A DNA stretch of 64,000 nucleotides from Merdibacter sp965119685 (GTDB lineage Bacteria; Bacillota_I; Bacilli_A; Erysipelotrichales; Erysipelotrichaceae), in the NCBI GenBank assembly GCA_965119685.1, contig OZ221971.1, positions 682,001 through 746,000 of the forward strand. The letters are read 5' to 3'. A model generated the notes under the pieces. The model searched no databases and had not been told where the DNA came from. It saw only the letters and a list, made by a program, of their open reading frames with translations. Made by a program: the position numbers and the translations under genes. The stretch's first letter is position 1, and each line of letters begins with the position of its first letter. Shown one piece after another: positions 36,904-45,295 of this stretch.

Positions 36904-37935
36904 ATGAGTGATAAATACAGAGCGGCAGGCGTCGATTTAGAAGCCGGCTATGAGTCGGTGCGGCGCATTAAAAGTCATGTCGCCCGTACGAAAACGATGG
37001 GTGCGATCGATTCCATCGGCGCATTCGGCGGCATGTTCGACTTATCGAAATACGGTATGAAGGAGCCGGTGCTCGTCAGCGGTACGGATGGCGTCGGCAC
37101 GAAGCTGATGATCGCCTTTGCGGCGGACAAGCACGATACGATCGGCGTCGATGCGGTGGCGATGTGCGTCAACGACGTGCTCGTACAGGGAGCGCTTCCG
37201 ATGTTCTTCCTGGATTATATCGCTGTGGGAAAAAACCACCCGCAGGTGATCGAGCAGATCGTCAAAGGCGTGGCGGATGGCTGCGTGCAGGCGGAATGTG
37301 CGCTGATCGGCGGAGAGACGGCGGAGATGCCGGACATGTATGACGTGCATCATTATGACCTCGCCGGTTTCTGTGTCGGCGCGGTGGATAAATGCAATCT
37401 GTTAGACGGTCAGAAGATTGCCGTGGGCGACGTTTTGATCGGTTTGCCAAGCTCCGGCTGTCATTCTAACGGCTTCTCCTTGATCCGCAAGGTGCTGTTG
37501 AAGGACGCTAAGCTGGATTTAGGCGAGCGCTATGCGCAGTTTGATAACAAGACGTTAGGCGAGGAGCTGCTCACCCCGACAAAGATCTATGTCAAGGCGA
37601 TTAAGCACTTGTTAGATAAGGTGGACATCAAGGGCATGAGCCACATCACCGGCGGCGGCTTTTATGAAAATGTGCCGCGTATGCTGAAGGAAGGACAGGG
37701 CGTGCGCATCGATATGAACAGCTATCCGTCCAAACCGATCTTCGATCTGATCGCCGAATGCGGCGGTATTGACAAGCGTGAGATGTGCAATGTGTTCAAC
37801 ATGGGAATCGGCTTCATTTTGGCGGTGGATGCCTCTGACGCCGCACGCGTACAGGAACTGCTGGCGCAGATCGGGGAGCCGAGCTATCGCATCGGCGAAG
37901 TCACAGACAGCGCAAGCGTGGAGCTGCAATGGTAA
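36904..37935 (+). CDS. purM: phosphoribosylaminoimidazole (AIR) synthetase
   Basis: A 343-aa ATP-dependent cyclo-ligase that converts FGAM to AIR. SGTDGVGTKLMIA and GGETAEMPDMY are the family motifs, and HITGGGFYENVPRML follows in the C-terminal half. ATG 36904 is preceded by GAGGAGG; the upstream ATG at 36889 lies before that site. Its last codons overlap the purN start by 7 bp. Confidence 0.96.
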   Translation: MSDKYRAAGVDLEAGYESVRRIKSHVARTKTMGAIDSIGAFGGMFDLSKYGMKEPVLVSGTDGVGTKLMIAFAADKHDTIGVDAVAMCVNDVLVQGALPMFFLDYIAVGKNHPQVIEQIVKGVADGCVQAECALIGGETAEMPDMYDVHHYDLAGFCVGAVDKCNLLDGQKIAVGDVLIGLPSSGCHSNGFSLIRKVLLKDAKLDLGERYAQFDNKTLGEELLTPTKIYVKAIKHLLDKVDIKGMSHITGGGFYENVPRMLKEGQGVRIDMNSYPSKPIFDLIAECGGIDKREMCNVFNMGIGFILAVDASDAARVQELLAQIGEPSYRIGEVTDSASVELQW

Positions 37936-38516
37936 AGCTGGCGGTTTTCGCCTCCGGCAGCGGGACGAACTTTGAAAATATCATTCATTGCATTGAGGAT
38001 GGCACGCTGAAGGGCTGCTGCTGTGAGCTGTTAATCGTGGATAAGGCGGATGCGAAAGCGCTGGATCGGGCGAAACGTCTCGGCGTTGAAGCGATGTATG
38101 TCAACCCCAAGGCGTATGAGAACAAACAGGCGTATGAGCGGGAGATCCGCCGCCATCTGGAGGCAAAAGGGGTGGAACTGATCGTTTTGGCAGGCTATAT
38201 GCGCTTCATCGGCGAAGAGCTGCTGAGCCATTATCCAAGGCGCATCATCAACATTCACCCGGCGTATCTTCCAAACTTCCCGGGGGCGCACGGCATCCTG
38301 GACGCCTATGAGGCAAAGGCGAGCTTTACCGGGGTAAGCGTGCATTATGTGGATGAGGGCATCGACACCGGCGAGATCATCTTACAGGAAAAGCTGCCGA
38401 TTGACCCGGCATGGACACTCGCACAGCTGGAGGAACGTGTGCACGCCTTGGAATATGTCATCTATCCCAAGGCGCTGCAACAGATATGTGAGGAAATAGA
38501 GGAGGGTAAACAATGA
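37929..38516 (+). CDS. purN: glycinamide ribonucleotide formyltransferase
   Basis: A 195-aa formyl-tetrahydrofolate-dependent transferase. VFASGSGTNFENII is the nucleotide loop, VLAGYMRFIG precedes the catalytic block INIHPAYLPNFPGAHG (His in IHP), and VHYVDEGIDTG carries the catalytic Asp. It converts GAR to FGAR. It overlaps purM and purH, showing tight coupling. Confidence 0.95.
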   Translation: MVKLAVFASGSGTNFENIIHCIEDGTLKGCCCELLIVDKADAKALDRAKRLGVEAMYVNPKAYENKQAYEREIRRHLEAKGVELIVLAGYMRFIGEELLSHYPRRIINIHPAYLPNFPGAHGILDAYEAKASFTGVSVHYVDEGIDTGEIILQEKLPIDPAWTLAQLEERVHALEYVIYPKALQQICEEIEEGKQ

Positions 38517-40045
38517 AAAGAGCATTGGTAAGCGTATCGGACAAACGCGGTATCGTCGACTTCGTCCGCGGCCTGCGGGAGCTGGACTATGAGATCATCT
38601 CCACCGGCGGCACCCGCAGGGCTTTGCAGGAAGCGGGCATTGACACCATCTCCATCTCGGATGTAACCGGTTTTCCGGAGATCATGGACGGGCGTGTAAA
38701 AACGCTGCATCCAAAGGTGCACGGCGCTTTGCTGGGGGTGCGCGGCAACGAGCGGCACATGGCGCAGCTCAAGGAGTTAGACATCGCGCTGATCGATCTG
38801 GTATGCGTCAATCTCTATCCGTTTAAAGAGACGGTGCAAAAGCCGGGTGTCACACACGAAGAGGTCATCGAGAACATCGACATCGGCGGACCGAGCATGC
38901 TGAGGAGCGCGGCGAAAAACTATCAGTCGATTCCGGTCATATGTGATCCAAACGACTATGACGCGGTGCTCAAGGAGCTGCGTGAGCAGGGAGAAACCTG
39001 CCCGGTTACCCGCGAGTTTTTGGCGGCGAAGGTCTTCCGCCACACCGCTCGCTATGATGCGATGATCGCCGCCTACCTGACACAGCGCACCGGGGAGAAA
39101 TATCCCGAGAGCTTTACGATCACCTATGATAAGGTGCAGGATCTGCGTTATGGAGAAAACCCGCATCAAAGCGCCGCTTTCTATCAAAATCAGCATCCGC
39201 AGTATTCCTTGGCTAACGCCAAGCAGCTGCATGGCAAGGAGCTCTCTTACAACAATATTCAGGATGGCAATGCCGCCATCGAGATCTTAAAGGATTTCGA
39301 GGGACAAAGCGCCGCTGTCGGCGTCAAGCACATGAATCCTTGCGGTATCGGCATCGGCGCGTCGATCGAGGAAGCATGGGACAAGGCGTATGAAGCTGAT
39401 CCGGTGTCGATCTTCGGCGGTATTGTCGCATTGAACGAGCCGGTGAACATGGCGGTGGCAGAGAAACTTTCCAAGATCTTCTTGGAGATCATCATCGCCC
39501 CGGCCTTTGACGAGGATGCCTTCGCACTGCTCTCCAAGAAGAAAAACATCCGTTTGATGCAGTTAGACACGACGCTGGAGCCGAGTGCGAAATACAAGGT
39601 GACCAACGTGCTTGACGGACTGCTGGTGCAGGATATGGACGATCAGAAAATCACGGCAGAGGACCTGCGCTGTGTGACAAACCGCAAGCCGAGCGCTGAA
39701 GAGATGGAACAGCTGTTATTCGCTTGGAAGGTCGTCAAGCATGTCAAATCCAATGCGATCGTATTAGTGAAGGACAATATGACGATCGGCGTCGGTGCGG
39801 GACAGATGAACCGCGTCGGTGCGGCGAAGATCGCCATCGAGCAGGCGGGCGAAAAGGCAAAAGGTGCCGTGATGTCTTCCGACGCTTTCTTCCCGATGCC
39901 GGATACGGTGGAAGAAGCGGTGAAGGCGGGAGTGACGGCCATCATTCAGCCGGGAGGCTCGATCAAGGATCAGCTCTCCATCGACGTCTGCAACGAATAC
40001 GGCATCGCCATGGTCTATACCGGCGTTCGTCATTTCAAGCATTAA
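38513..40045 (+). CDS. purH: AICAR transformylase / IMP cyclohydrolase
   Basis: A 510-aa bifunctional enzyme for the last two steps to IMP. The IMP cyclohydrolase/MGS-like domain is about 1-195 (ISTGGTRRAL, KTLHPKVHGALL). The transformylase domain follows, with GENPHQSAAFY and VKHMNPCGIGIG holding the catalytic Lys-His pair. The start overlaps purN by 4 bp. The operon lacks purF, purD, purK and purB, which must lie elsewhere. Confidence 0.96.
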   Translation: MKRALVSVSDKRGIVDFVRGLRELDYEIISTGGTRRALQEAGIDTISISDVTGFPEIMDGRVKTLHPKVHGALLGVRGNERHMAQLKELDIALIDLVCVNLYPFKETVQKPGVTHEEVIENIDIGGPSMLRSAAKNYQSIPVICDPNDYDAVLKELREQGETCPVTREFLAAKVFRHTARYDAMIAAYLTQRTGEKYPESFTITYDKVQDLRYGENPHQSAAFYQNQHPQYSLANAKQLHGKELSYNNIQDGNAAIEILKDFEGQSAAVGVKHMNPCGIGIGASIEEAWDKAYEADPVSIFGGIVALNEPVNMAVAEKLSKIFLEIIIAPAFDEDAFALLSKKKNIRLMQLDTTLEPSAKYKVTNVLDGLLVQDMDDQKITAEDLRCVTNRKPSAEEMEQLLFAWKVVKHVKSNAIVLVKDNMTIGVGAGQMNRVGAAKIAIEQAGEKAKGAVMSSDAFFPMPDTVEEAVKAGVTAIIQPGGSIKDQLSIDVCNEYGIAMVYTGVRHFKH

Positions 40046-40120
40046 GATAACGCGCTTTCTCACTTTATGAAGATAACCGACATCCCGCTCGTTAGATTTT
40101 GCATCTGACTTTGGGGTTGG

Positions 40121-40148
40121 TTCTCCTCAAGGTGGGAGAGCGTTTTTC
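40121..40148 (+). terminator. terminator of the purine operon
   Basis: TTCTCCT (40121-40127) pairs with GGGAGAG (40134-40140), followed by CGTTTTT. The T-tract is also the start of the second repeat copy. Confidence 0.7.
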
Positions 40149-40290
40149 GTATATGAAAACCAAAGATCCAAAGGATACCAATGAAAGCTGGAAACCGCTA
40201 TTGGTAATTCAATGCCCTTGGTATCTCTTATGTGGGCATACAGAAGCAAAACCTGTCGGAAAGTAAGGATGCCGTGTTTTTATTGTGTGT
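40143..40290. repeat. interspersed intergenic repeat, copy B
   Basis: Related to 16436-16590 over about 150 bp, in the same orientation and also starting in the T-tract of a terminator. In place of the ACCAG/CTGGT arms of copy A, this copy has ACCAA/TTGGT at matching positions (about 40159 and 40217), a compensatory change. Confidence 0.75.
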
Positions 40291-40391
40291 GAGGAAGCGG
40301 CTTATGCTTGCGTCAACGCATCTCTTTGCAATTGCGGCTTTCGCTTTTTGCGCTTCCCATATATAATAGTAAGGAAAAGTCAGGTGATTGG

Positions 40392-42287
40392 ATGTTGGAT
40401 ATCATTGTCATCGGCGGCGGGCATGCCGGTATTGAAGCGGCTTTGGCCTGTGCGCGGATGGGAAAAGAAACATTGCTGTTTACGCTGCACATCGATATGA
40501 TCGGCTCTATGCCATGCAATCCCAGCGTCGGGGGACCGGCGAAGGGGATCGTCGTACGCGAGATCGACGCGCTGGGCGGAGAGATGGGACGTGCGGCAGA
40601 TGCGACAGCGTTACAGTTCAAGATGCTGAATACGACAAAAGGACCGGGGGTGCAGTGCCTGCGTGTGCAAAGCGATAAGATCGCTTATCGCGCTTATATG
40701 CAAAACGCCGTGCTGCATCAAGCGCATCTGCGGGTGGAGGAAGCCTGTGTGGAGGAGCTGATCGTGCGTAACAACACCGTCTGCGGCGTACGGTTAGCCG
40801 ATGGACGCGAGGTGGAGAGCCGTGCGGTTATCTTAACCAGCGGAACCTTTATGAGCTCAACCATCCTCGTCGGGCACAGCGCCCACAGCAGCGGTCCCGA
40901 GGGAGAACCGACGACCAATGCGCTTTCTCAAAGTCTGCGCGATCACGGCATTGCCACCTTTCGCTTAAAGACCGGTACGCCGGCGCGGGTGAAGAGTGCC
41001 TCGATCGACTTCTCGCAGCTGGAGGAACAGCCGGGAACGAAGGAGTTTGTCTGCTTCAGCGAGGATACGAAGGAAATTCTCCCTTATGCGAAACAGCAGC
41101 TGTGCTATCTGACCTATACCTCGCCCAAGACTCATGAGATCATCCGTGAGCACTTGCAGGATTCCGCGATGTATTCCGGTTTGGTGAAGGGCGTCGGCCC
41201 CCGCTATTGCCCAAGCATTGAAGATAAGCTGGTGCGCTTTGCGGATAAGCCGCGTCACCAAATCTTTTTGGAGCCGGAGAGCCTCTCCTTGGATACGACC
41301 TATGTGCAGGGCTTTTCCACCTCGATGCCCCATGAGGTACAAACGCAGATGCTGCACAGCCTGCCGGGATTGGAGCACTGCGAAATCGATAAGTTCGGCT
41401 ATGCGATCGAATATGATGCGATCGACCCTTTACAGTGTCATCCGACGCTGGAAAATAAAATCATCTCCCATCTGTACACCGCCGGTCAGGTCAACGGCAC
41501 CAGCGGTTATGAGGAAGCGGCCGCGCAGGGGCTGATGGCTGCGATCAATGCGGTGGCAAAGCTGGAGGGGAAAGAACCGCTCATATTAGGCAGAGAGGAA
41601 GCGTACATCGGCGTGATGATCGACGATCTGGTGACCAAGGGCACCAAAGAGCCTTACCGTCTGTTAACCTCGCGTGCGGAATATCGCTTACTGCTGCGCC
41701 ATGACAATGCGGATGCGCGGCTGACACCGTATGGGTATGCGGCAGGGCTGATCAGCGAAGAGCGCTATCAGCGCTATCAGCGTAAACAGCAGGCGATGAA
41801 AGCGGGGATGGCACAGCTAAAGGAGATGCGCTTTACCCCGAAATCAAAGATAAACGAGGAGCTGTGCCGTTTGGGCTATGAGCCGCTGAAGGAGGGGATC
41901 AGCGCTTATGAGCTGCTGCGACGCCCTAAGGTGACGCTGCAAACGATCGCTCCTTATGTCGAGAATTCTTTTCCGATGGCATTCGCCCGTCAAATCGAAA
42001 TTGAGATTAAGTATGAGGGGTACATCGAAAAGGCAAAGCGCGATGCGCATAGGATGCGGGCGATGGATCGCATGCGGATTCCGGCCGGGCTGGATTATGC
42101 TTCGTTCGCCAATCTCTCCTTGGAGGCACGGCAGAAGTTAGCCTTGGTGCAGCCGATGACGCTGGGACAGGCGTCACGCATCTCCGGTGTCAATCCATCG
42201 GACATCGCTCTGCTTGCGATGGCGCTGCAGCAACGCCGGCAAAAAGAAGCGCAGACAGCGGATGAGCAGTCTTGTGGTCAGTCATAG
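40392..42287 (+). CDS. mnmG: tRNA uridine-5-carboxymethylaminomethyl modification enzyme MnmG
   Basis: A 631-aa FAD- and folate-dependent enzyme that, with MnmE, modifies U34 of several tRNAs. IIVIGGGHAGIEAALA is the FAD loop, and PCNPSVGGPAKG and the GTFMSS region are family motifs. Cysteine and C-terminal helical segments (GINPSDIALL-like SGVNPSDIALLAMAL) match MnmG rather than the shorter TrmFO. The ATG at 40392 follows AGGTGA. No mnmE or rsmG is adjacent, unlike the common oriC-proximal arrangement. A TATAAT at 40361-40366 may be its -10. Confidence 0.95.
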   Translation: MLDIIVIGGGHAGIEAALACARMGKETLLFTLHIDMIGSMPCNPSVGGPAKGIVVREIDALGGEMGRAADATALQFKMLNTTKGPGVQCLRVQSDKIAYRAYMQNAVLHQAHLRVEEACVEELIVRNNTVCGVRLADGREVESRAVILTSGTFMSSTILVGHSAHSSGPEGEPTTNALSQSLRDHGIATFRLKTGTPARVKSASIDFSQLEEQPGTKEFVCFSEDTKEILPYAKQQLCYLTYTSPKTHEIIREHLQDSAMYSGLVKGVGPRYCPSIEDKLVRFADKPRHQIFLEPESLSLDTTYVQGFSTSMPHEVQTQMLHSLPGLEHCEIDKFGYAIEYDAIDPLQCHPTLENKIISHLYTAGQVNGTSGYEEAAAQGLMAAINAVAKLEGKEPLILGREEAYIGVMIDDLVTKGTKEPYRLLTSRAEYRLLLRHDNADARLTPYGYAAGLISEERYQRYQRKQQAMKAGMAQLKEMRFTPKSKINEELCRLGYEPLKEGISAYELLRRPKVTLQTIAPYVENSFPMAFARQIEIEIKYEGYIEKAKRDAHRMRAMDRMRIPAGLDYASFANLSLEARQKLALVQPMTLGQASRISGVNPSDIALLAMALQQRRQKEAQTADEQSCGQS

Positions 42288-42340
42288 CGCGGAGATATGC
42301 AAATCGTAAGATTCTCCCGTTAAACTTTATGGAACAGGAA

Positions 42341-42374
42341 AAACAACCGTTAGAAGTCAAATAACGGTTGTTTT
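42341..42374 (+). terminator. mnmG terminator
   Basis: AAACAACCGTTA (42341-42352) pairs with TAACGGTTGTTTT (42362-42374), a 12-bp stem with A and T runs, usable in both directions. Confidence 0.85.
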
Positions 42375-42610
42375 ATTCATAGATGTATGATTTTAGGAAA
42401 AGCTGACGACAGGATTTAACACCTTTGCGAATGTATTGCTTTTGACCGTGCGTTTGTGTATTGTTTATATCATATCCTTTGTTATCGTACCTTGGCTAAA
42501 GCACTCTATTCAAAGGATTGGCAGCGATAGAAAACCGCTGGCATTGATGGGGTGCTGTCATTTCATAGACTCCAAAACAAATACAAGAAGCGTGAAAAGG
42601 CCGATCGATG
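42375..42610. other. convergent intergenic gap
   Basis: Lies between the mnmG terminator and the terminator of the minus-strand PTS operon. The 77-codon open frame at 42436-42669 begins with a hydrophobic segment but has no ribosome site and runs through the opposing terminator, so I do not call it. Confidence 0.4.
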
Positions 42611-42690
42611 AAAAAAAGCCATCCAAAGAAAGAGGGCAGATATTCTCACTCTCTCGAGAGCTTCTCTGACTTCCTATCCGATGGCTTTTC
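42611..42690 (-). terminator. terminator of the fructose-type PTS operon
   Basis: On the minus strand GGAAAAGCCATC (from 42690) pairs with GATGGCTTTTTTT (ending 42611). The 56-nt loop contains the self-complementary CTCTCGAGAG. Confidence 0.75.
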
Positions 42691-42766
42691 CTTTCCCTGT
42701 TTCCAAGAATACCTCTCTTAAGGCGAGCCGCCTTGGGGGCGAACGTGCAGATGGGAGAGGATGCTG

Positions 42767-43435
42767 CTATGCTTTCGTATAACGGGCCGCAATCGCACTG
42801 TAACGGCGTACCCGTTCTTCGATCAGATCAAAGCGCTTCTGTGCGATGAGCGATGGATCGTTAATGCAGCTGCTGATACCCGCGCCTGCAAAGCCGATGC
42901 TTAAAAACTGCTCAAACATCTCCTCGCTCATCTTGCACACGGCAAAGTAGCGAATAAAATTCAACGGCTTCATCAGCGCCTGCGCATATTCCTTGCCCAA
43001 AACTCCGGCAGGAAACAGCTTGACGAAATCTGCGCCCCATGCATGTGCGTTTACAGCCTCCGTGCTCGTGCAGGCGCCGGGCATGCACATGACGCCGCCT
43101 TGATGCGCTGCTTGGATGACCTCCTTGTGCAGGGAGGGGGAGACGATGAAATCCGCCCCTGCCTCCAGCACCTCCATTGCTTCCTGTGCATTTAAAATCG
43201 TTCCCGCACCGATGCGCAGTTCGCCAAAGCGATGCTTTAACAGCCGCAGCGCCGTGAGGCTCTTTTCCCTTTCCTGCGGACGATGATCGTAGGTGATCTC
43301 GATCAGCCTGCCGCCGCCGTTTTTAACCGCCTGCACCGCGTCGATCAAATCCTGCGTCTGCATGGAAGCGGCACGAAAGATATACATCGCCTTTTCTTTC
43401 TCTAATTCAGAAACTACCTGTTCCCGTTTGTTCAT
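42767..43435 (-). CDS. KDPG-aldolase-family protein in a PTS operon
   Basis: A 222-aa class-I aldolase-like protein. The Schiff-base lysine is in DFVKLFPAGVLG, the glutamate in RLIEITYD, and GAGTILNAQEA the substrate loop, so it should be active. Its N-terminus and C-terminal 25 residues diverge from the eda gene at 30219. The start, ATG 43435, has GGAG 7 bp upstream and follows the EIIC stop by 4 bp. It probably cleaves a keto-deoxy sugar-acid phosphate derived from the PTS substrate, as DgaF does in glucosaminate use. Confidence 0.85.
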   Translation of the reverse strand: MNKREQVVSELEKEKAMYIFRAASMQTQDLIDAVQAVKNGGGRLIEITYDHRPQEREKSLTALRLLKHRFGELRIGAGTILNAQEAMEVLEAGADFIVSPSLHKEVIQAAHQGGVMCMPGACTSTEAVNAHAWGADFVKLFPAGVLGKEYAQALMKPLNFIRYFAVCKMSEEMFEQFLSIGFAGAGISSCINDPSLIAQKRFDLIEERVRRYSAIAARYTKA

Positions 43436-43439
43436 ACGC

Positions 43440-44507
43440 TCACTCCATCTCGATGTGAATATCGAAATCCGCGCCGGTTTCTTCATTCACATCGCTTTCC
43501 TCAATGACGTCCCGCTTGAGCAGTGCCAGCAAGATAACGGTGACAACGACCCCTGCGCCAACGGCGATGAGCGCTCCGGGCAGCACATTGACCATCACCG
43601 GGAAGGCGAAGAAACCGCCCATCATCACCGAGGAACCGACATCGAAATACATCGCCAGCGCACCGGTCAAAGCCGAGCCGACGATCGTACACGGCATGAC
43701 GTGCAGCGGATCGCGCAGCAGAAACGGCAGACCGCCCTCGCCGACCTGACAGCAGCCTAAGACCATTGCCGATTTGCCGGCGGCTCGCTCCTCCTGCGTG
43801 TATTTTTTCTTGCTGATGAAGGTAGAGGAAATTCCCAGCGCTAGAGGAGCGACGATGCCGATACACACCTTGGCGCCCTCCGGTCCCAAAATGCCGTCCG
43901 CAACCAATCCGTTAGCGACTGTCGTGCCGATCTTGGTGATCGGTCCGCCTAAATCGATGCCCATCAAAATGCCAAGCACCAGCCCAAACAGCACTTTGGA
44001 ACCCGTCTGCATCGTGGAGAACAGTTCGATTAGATAGGACTGCAAACCGCCTAACAGCGGTCCCAGCACATAGTTCATGACGAGTATGGAGAACAATCCG
44101 CCGAGGATGGGCAGGATCAGCAAGGGCATCAGCGATTGCAGATGCTTGCTCAGCGGCAGACGTTCCTTGACAAACTGGCAGAAATAACCGACCAGATAGC
44201 CGCCGATGATACCGCCGATAAACCCGATGTTGTAGCTGGTGGATAACAATCCGATCAGAAAGCCGGGTGCGAGACCGGGGCGGTCACAGATCGAATAAGC
44301 GATAAAAGCAGCTAATACCGGCACGACCATGGACATCGCCAGCGATCCGCCGTTGTAGAGCGTGTAGGCGAGTGTACCCTGTGCATTGGCGACGGCACTT
44401 CCGCCTAACATCGTGCCAAAGGATTGCAGGATACCGCCCAGACAGATGACAGGAATCATGTAAGAGACGCCTGTCAGCATGTGTTTTGTCAATGATTTTG
44501 TACGCAT
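43440..44507 (-). CDS. PTS fructose-family EIIC
   Basis: A 355-aa membrane permease domain with about nine hydrophobic segments. GEGGLPFLLRDPLHV matches the conserved EIIC loop of fructose-family transporters. It begins with ATG 44507 behind GAAAGGAG and overlaps the end of the EIIB gene by 19 bp. EIIA, EIIB and EIIC are all separate polypeptides. The C-terminus is acidic (EESDVNEETGADFDIHIEME). Confidence 0.92.
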   Translation of the reverse strand: MRTKSLTKHMLTGVSYMIPVICLGGILQSFGTMLGGSAVANAQGTLAYTLYNGGSLAMSMVVPVLAAFIAYSICDRPGLAPGFLIGLLSTSYNIGFIGGIIGGYLVGYFCQFVKERLPLSKHLQSLMPLLILPILGGLFSILVMNYVLGPLLGGLQSYLIELFSTMQTGSKVLFGLVLGILMGIDLGGPITKIGTTVANGLVADGILGPEGAKVCIGIVAPLALGISSTFISKKKYTQEERAAGKSAMVLGCCQVGEGGLPFLLRDPLHVMPCTIVGSALTGALAMYFDVGSSVMMGGFFAFPVMVNVLPGALIAVGAGVVVTVILLALLKRDVIEESDVNEETGADFDIHIEME

Positions 44508-44824
44508 GCAGTTTCTCCTTTCATTTTTTGTTCAATTTTTTCAATCAGCTTTTCCGGCTGCTTGATTGCGATCGAGGCGCTGACGCGGACGATCGGCTTC
44601 CCTTTGAAGCGCTCCTGCGCGCTGACGTTGATGTCCGCCGCGAGGATGACGACGTCCGCTGCCGCGATGTCGGCGGCGCTCAGCACGTTTTCCGCTCCGA
44701 CGTTGCCCTGTGTTTCCACTTTGATCGTATGACCGCGTTTCTGTGCGGCCATCGTCAGCTTGTCCTGTGCGATATAGGTGTGGGCGACGCCGATCGTACA
44801 GGCGGTGACTGCGACAATATGCAT
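44489..44824 (-). CDS. PTS fructose-family EIIB
   Basis: A 111-aa soluble EIIB. Cys9 in AVTACTIGVAHTYIA is the phosphorylated residue (CPTGxAHT-type loop, with I for P). It takes phosphate from the EIIA encoded just upstream and passes it to sugar entering through EIIC. The C-terminal tail overlaps the EIIC start. Confidence 0.92.
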   Translation of the reverse strand: MHIVAVTACTIGVAHTYIAQDKLTMAAQKRGHTIKVETQGNVGAENVLSAADIAAADVVILAADINVSAQERFKGKPIVRVSASIAIKQPEKLIEKIEQKMKGETACVQNH

Positions 44825-44839
44825 AGGTAGTTCCCTCCT

Positions 44840-45283
44840 TTATGACAATAGCTGCAATAGTTCAAGCGGGCGCTGAATCTGATCGATCTGCTCGATCACC
44901 TCCTCCCTGATCAGACGGCGCGCCAGCTGTGATAACAGACGGATGTGCCCTTGGTTGCTGTTGATCGGGATCGCCAGTAAAAACACATGGCGAATCGGCT
45001 TGCCGTCAAGCGACTCCCAAGGAATCGCATGCTTCAGCCGCACATAGGCGATGCCTTCCCGCTTTACCGACGCACTGACACCGTGAGGGATGGCGATTCC
45101 CTGTGACAGACCGGTTTCCGAGAGCGTTTCCCGTAAACGGACGGTATCCAGATACGCTTTGGGATCGGTGAGGATACCACAGTTGAAAAAGCACTCTCCC
45201 AGATAGGTAAACACGCTGTCTTTGTCAGGCAGATCGACGTCAAGACGGATACAGTCCGGGGGGAAGACGTTAGATAAATCCAT
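44840..45283 (-). CDS. PTS fructose/mannitol-type EIIA
   Basis: A 147-aa EIIA with phosphorylated His67 in GIAIPHGVS. AGGAGG precedes the start. It is separated from the regulator by 12 bp and from EIIB by 15 bp. It both feeds EIIB and may phosphorylate the regulator's PRDs or EIIB-like domain. Confidence 0.93.
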   Translation of the reverse strand: MDLSNVFPPDCIRLDVDLPDKDSVFTYLGECFFNCGILTDPKAYLDTVRLRETLSETGLSQGIAIPHGVSASVKREGIAYVRLKHAIPWESLDGKPIRHVFLLAIPINSNQGHIRLLSQLARRLIREEVIEQIDQIQRPLELLQLLS

Positions 45284-45295
45284 AAAAGACCTCCT

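Noticed and set aside
42436..42669. 77-codon ORF with a hydrophobic start
   Set aside because: It has no ribosome site and runs through the terminator of the convergent operon.
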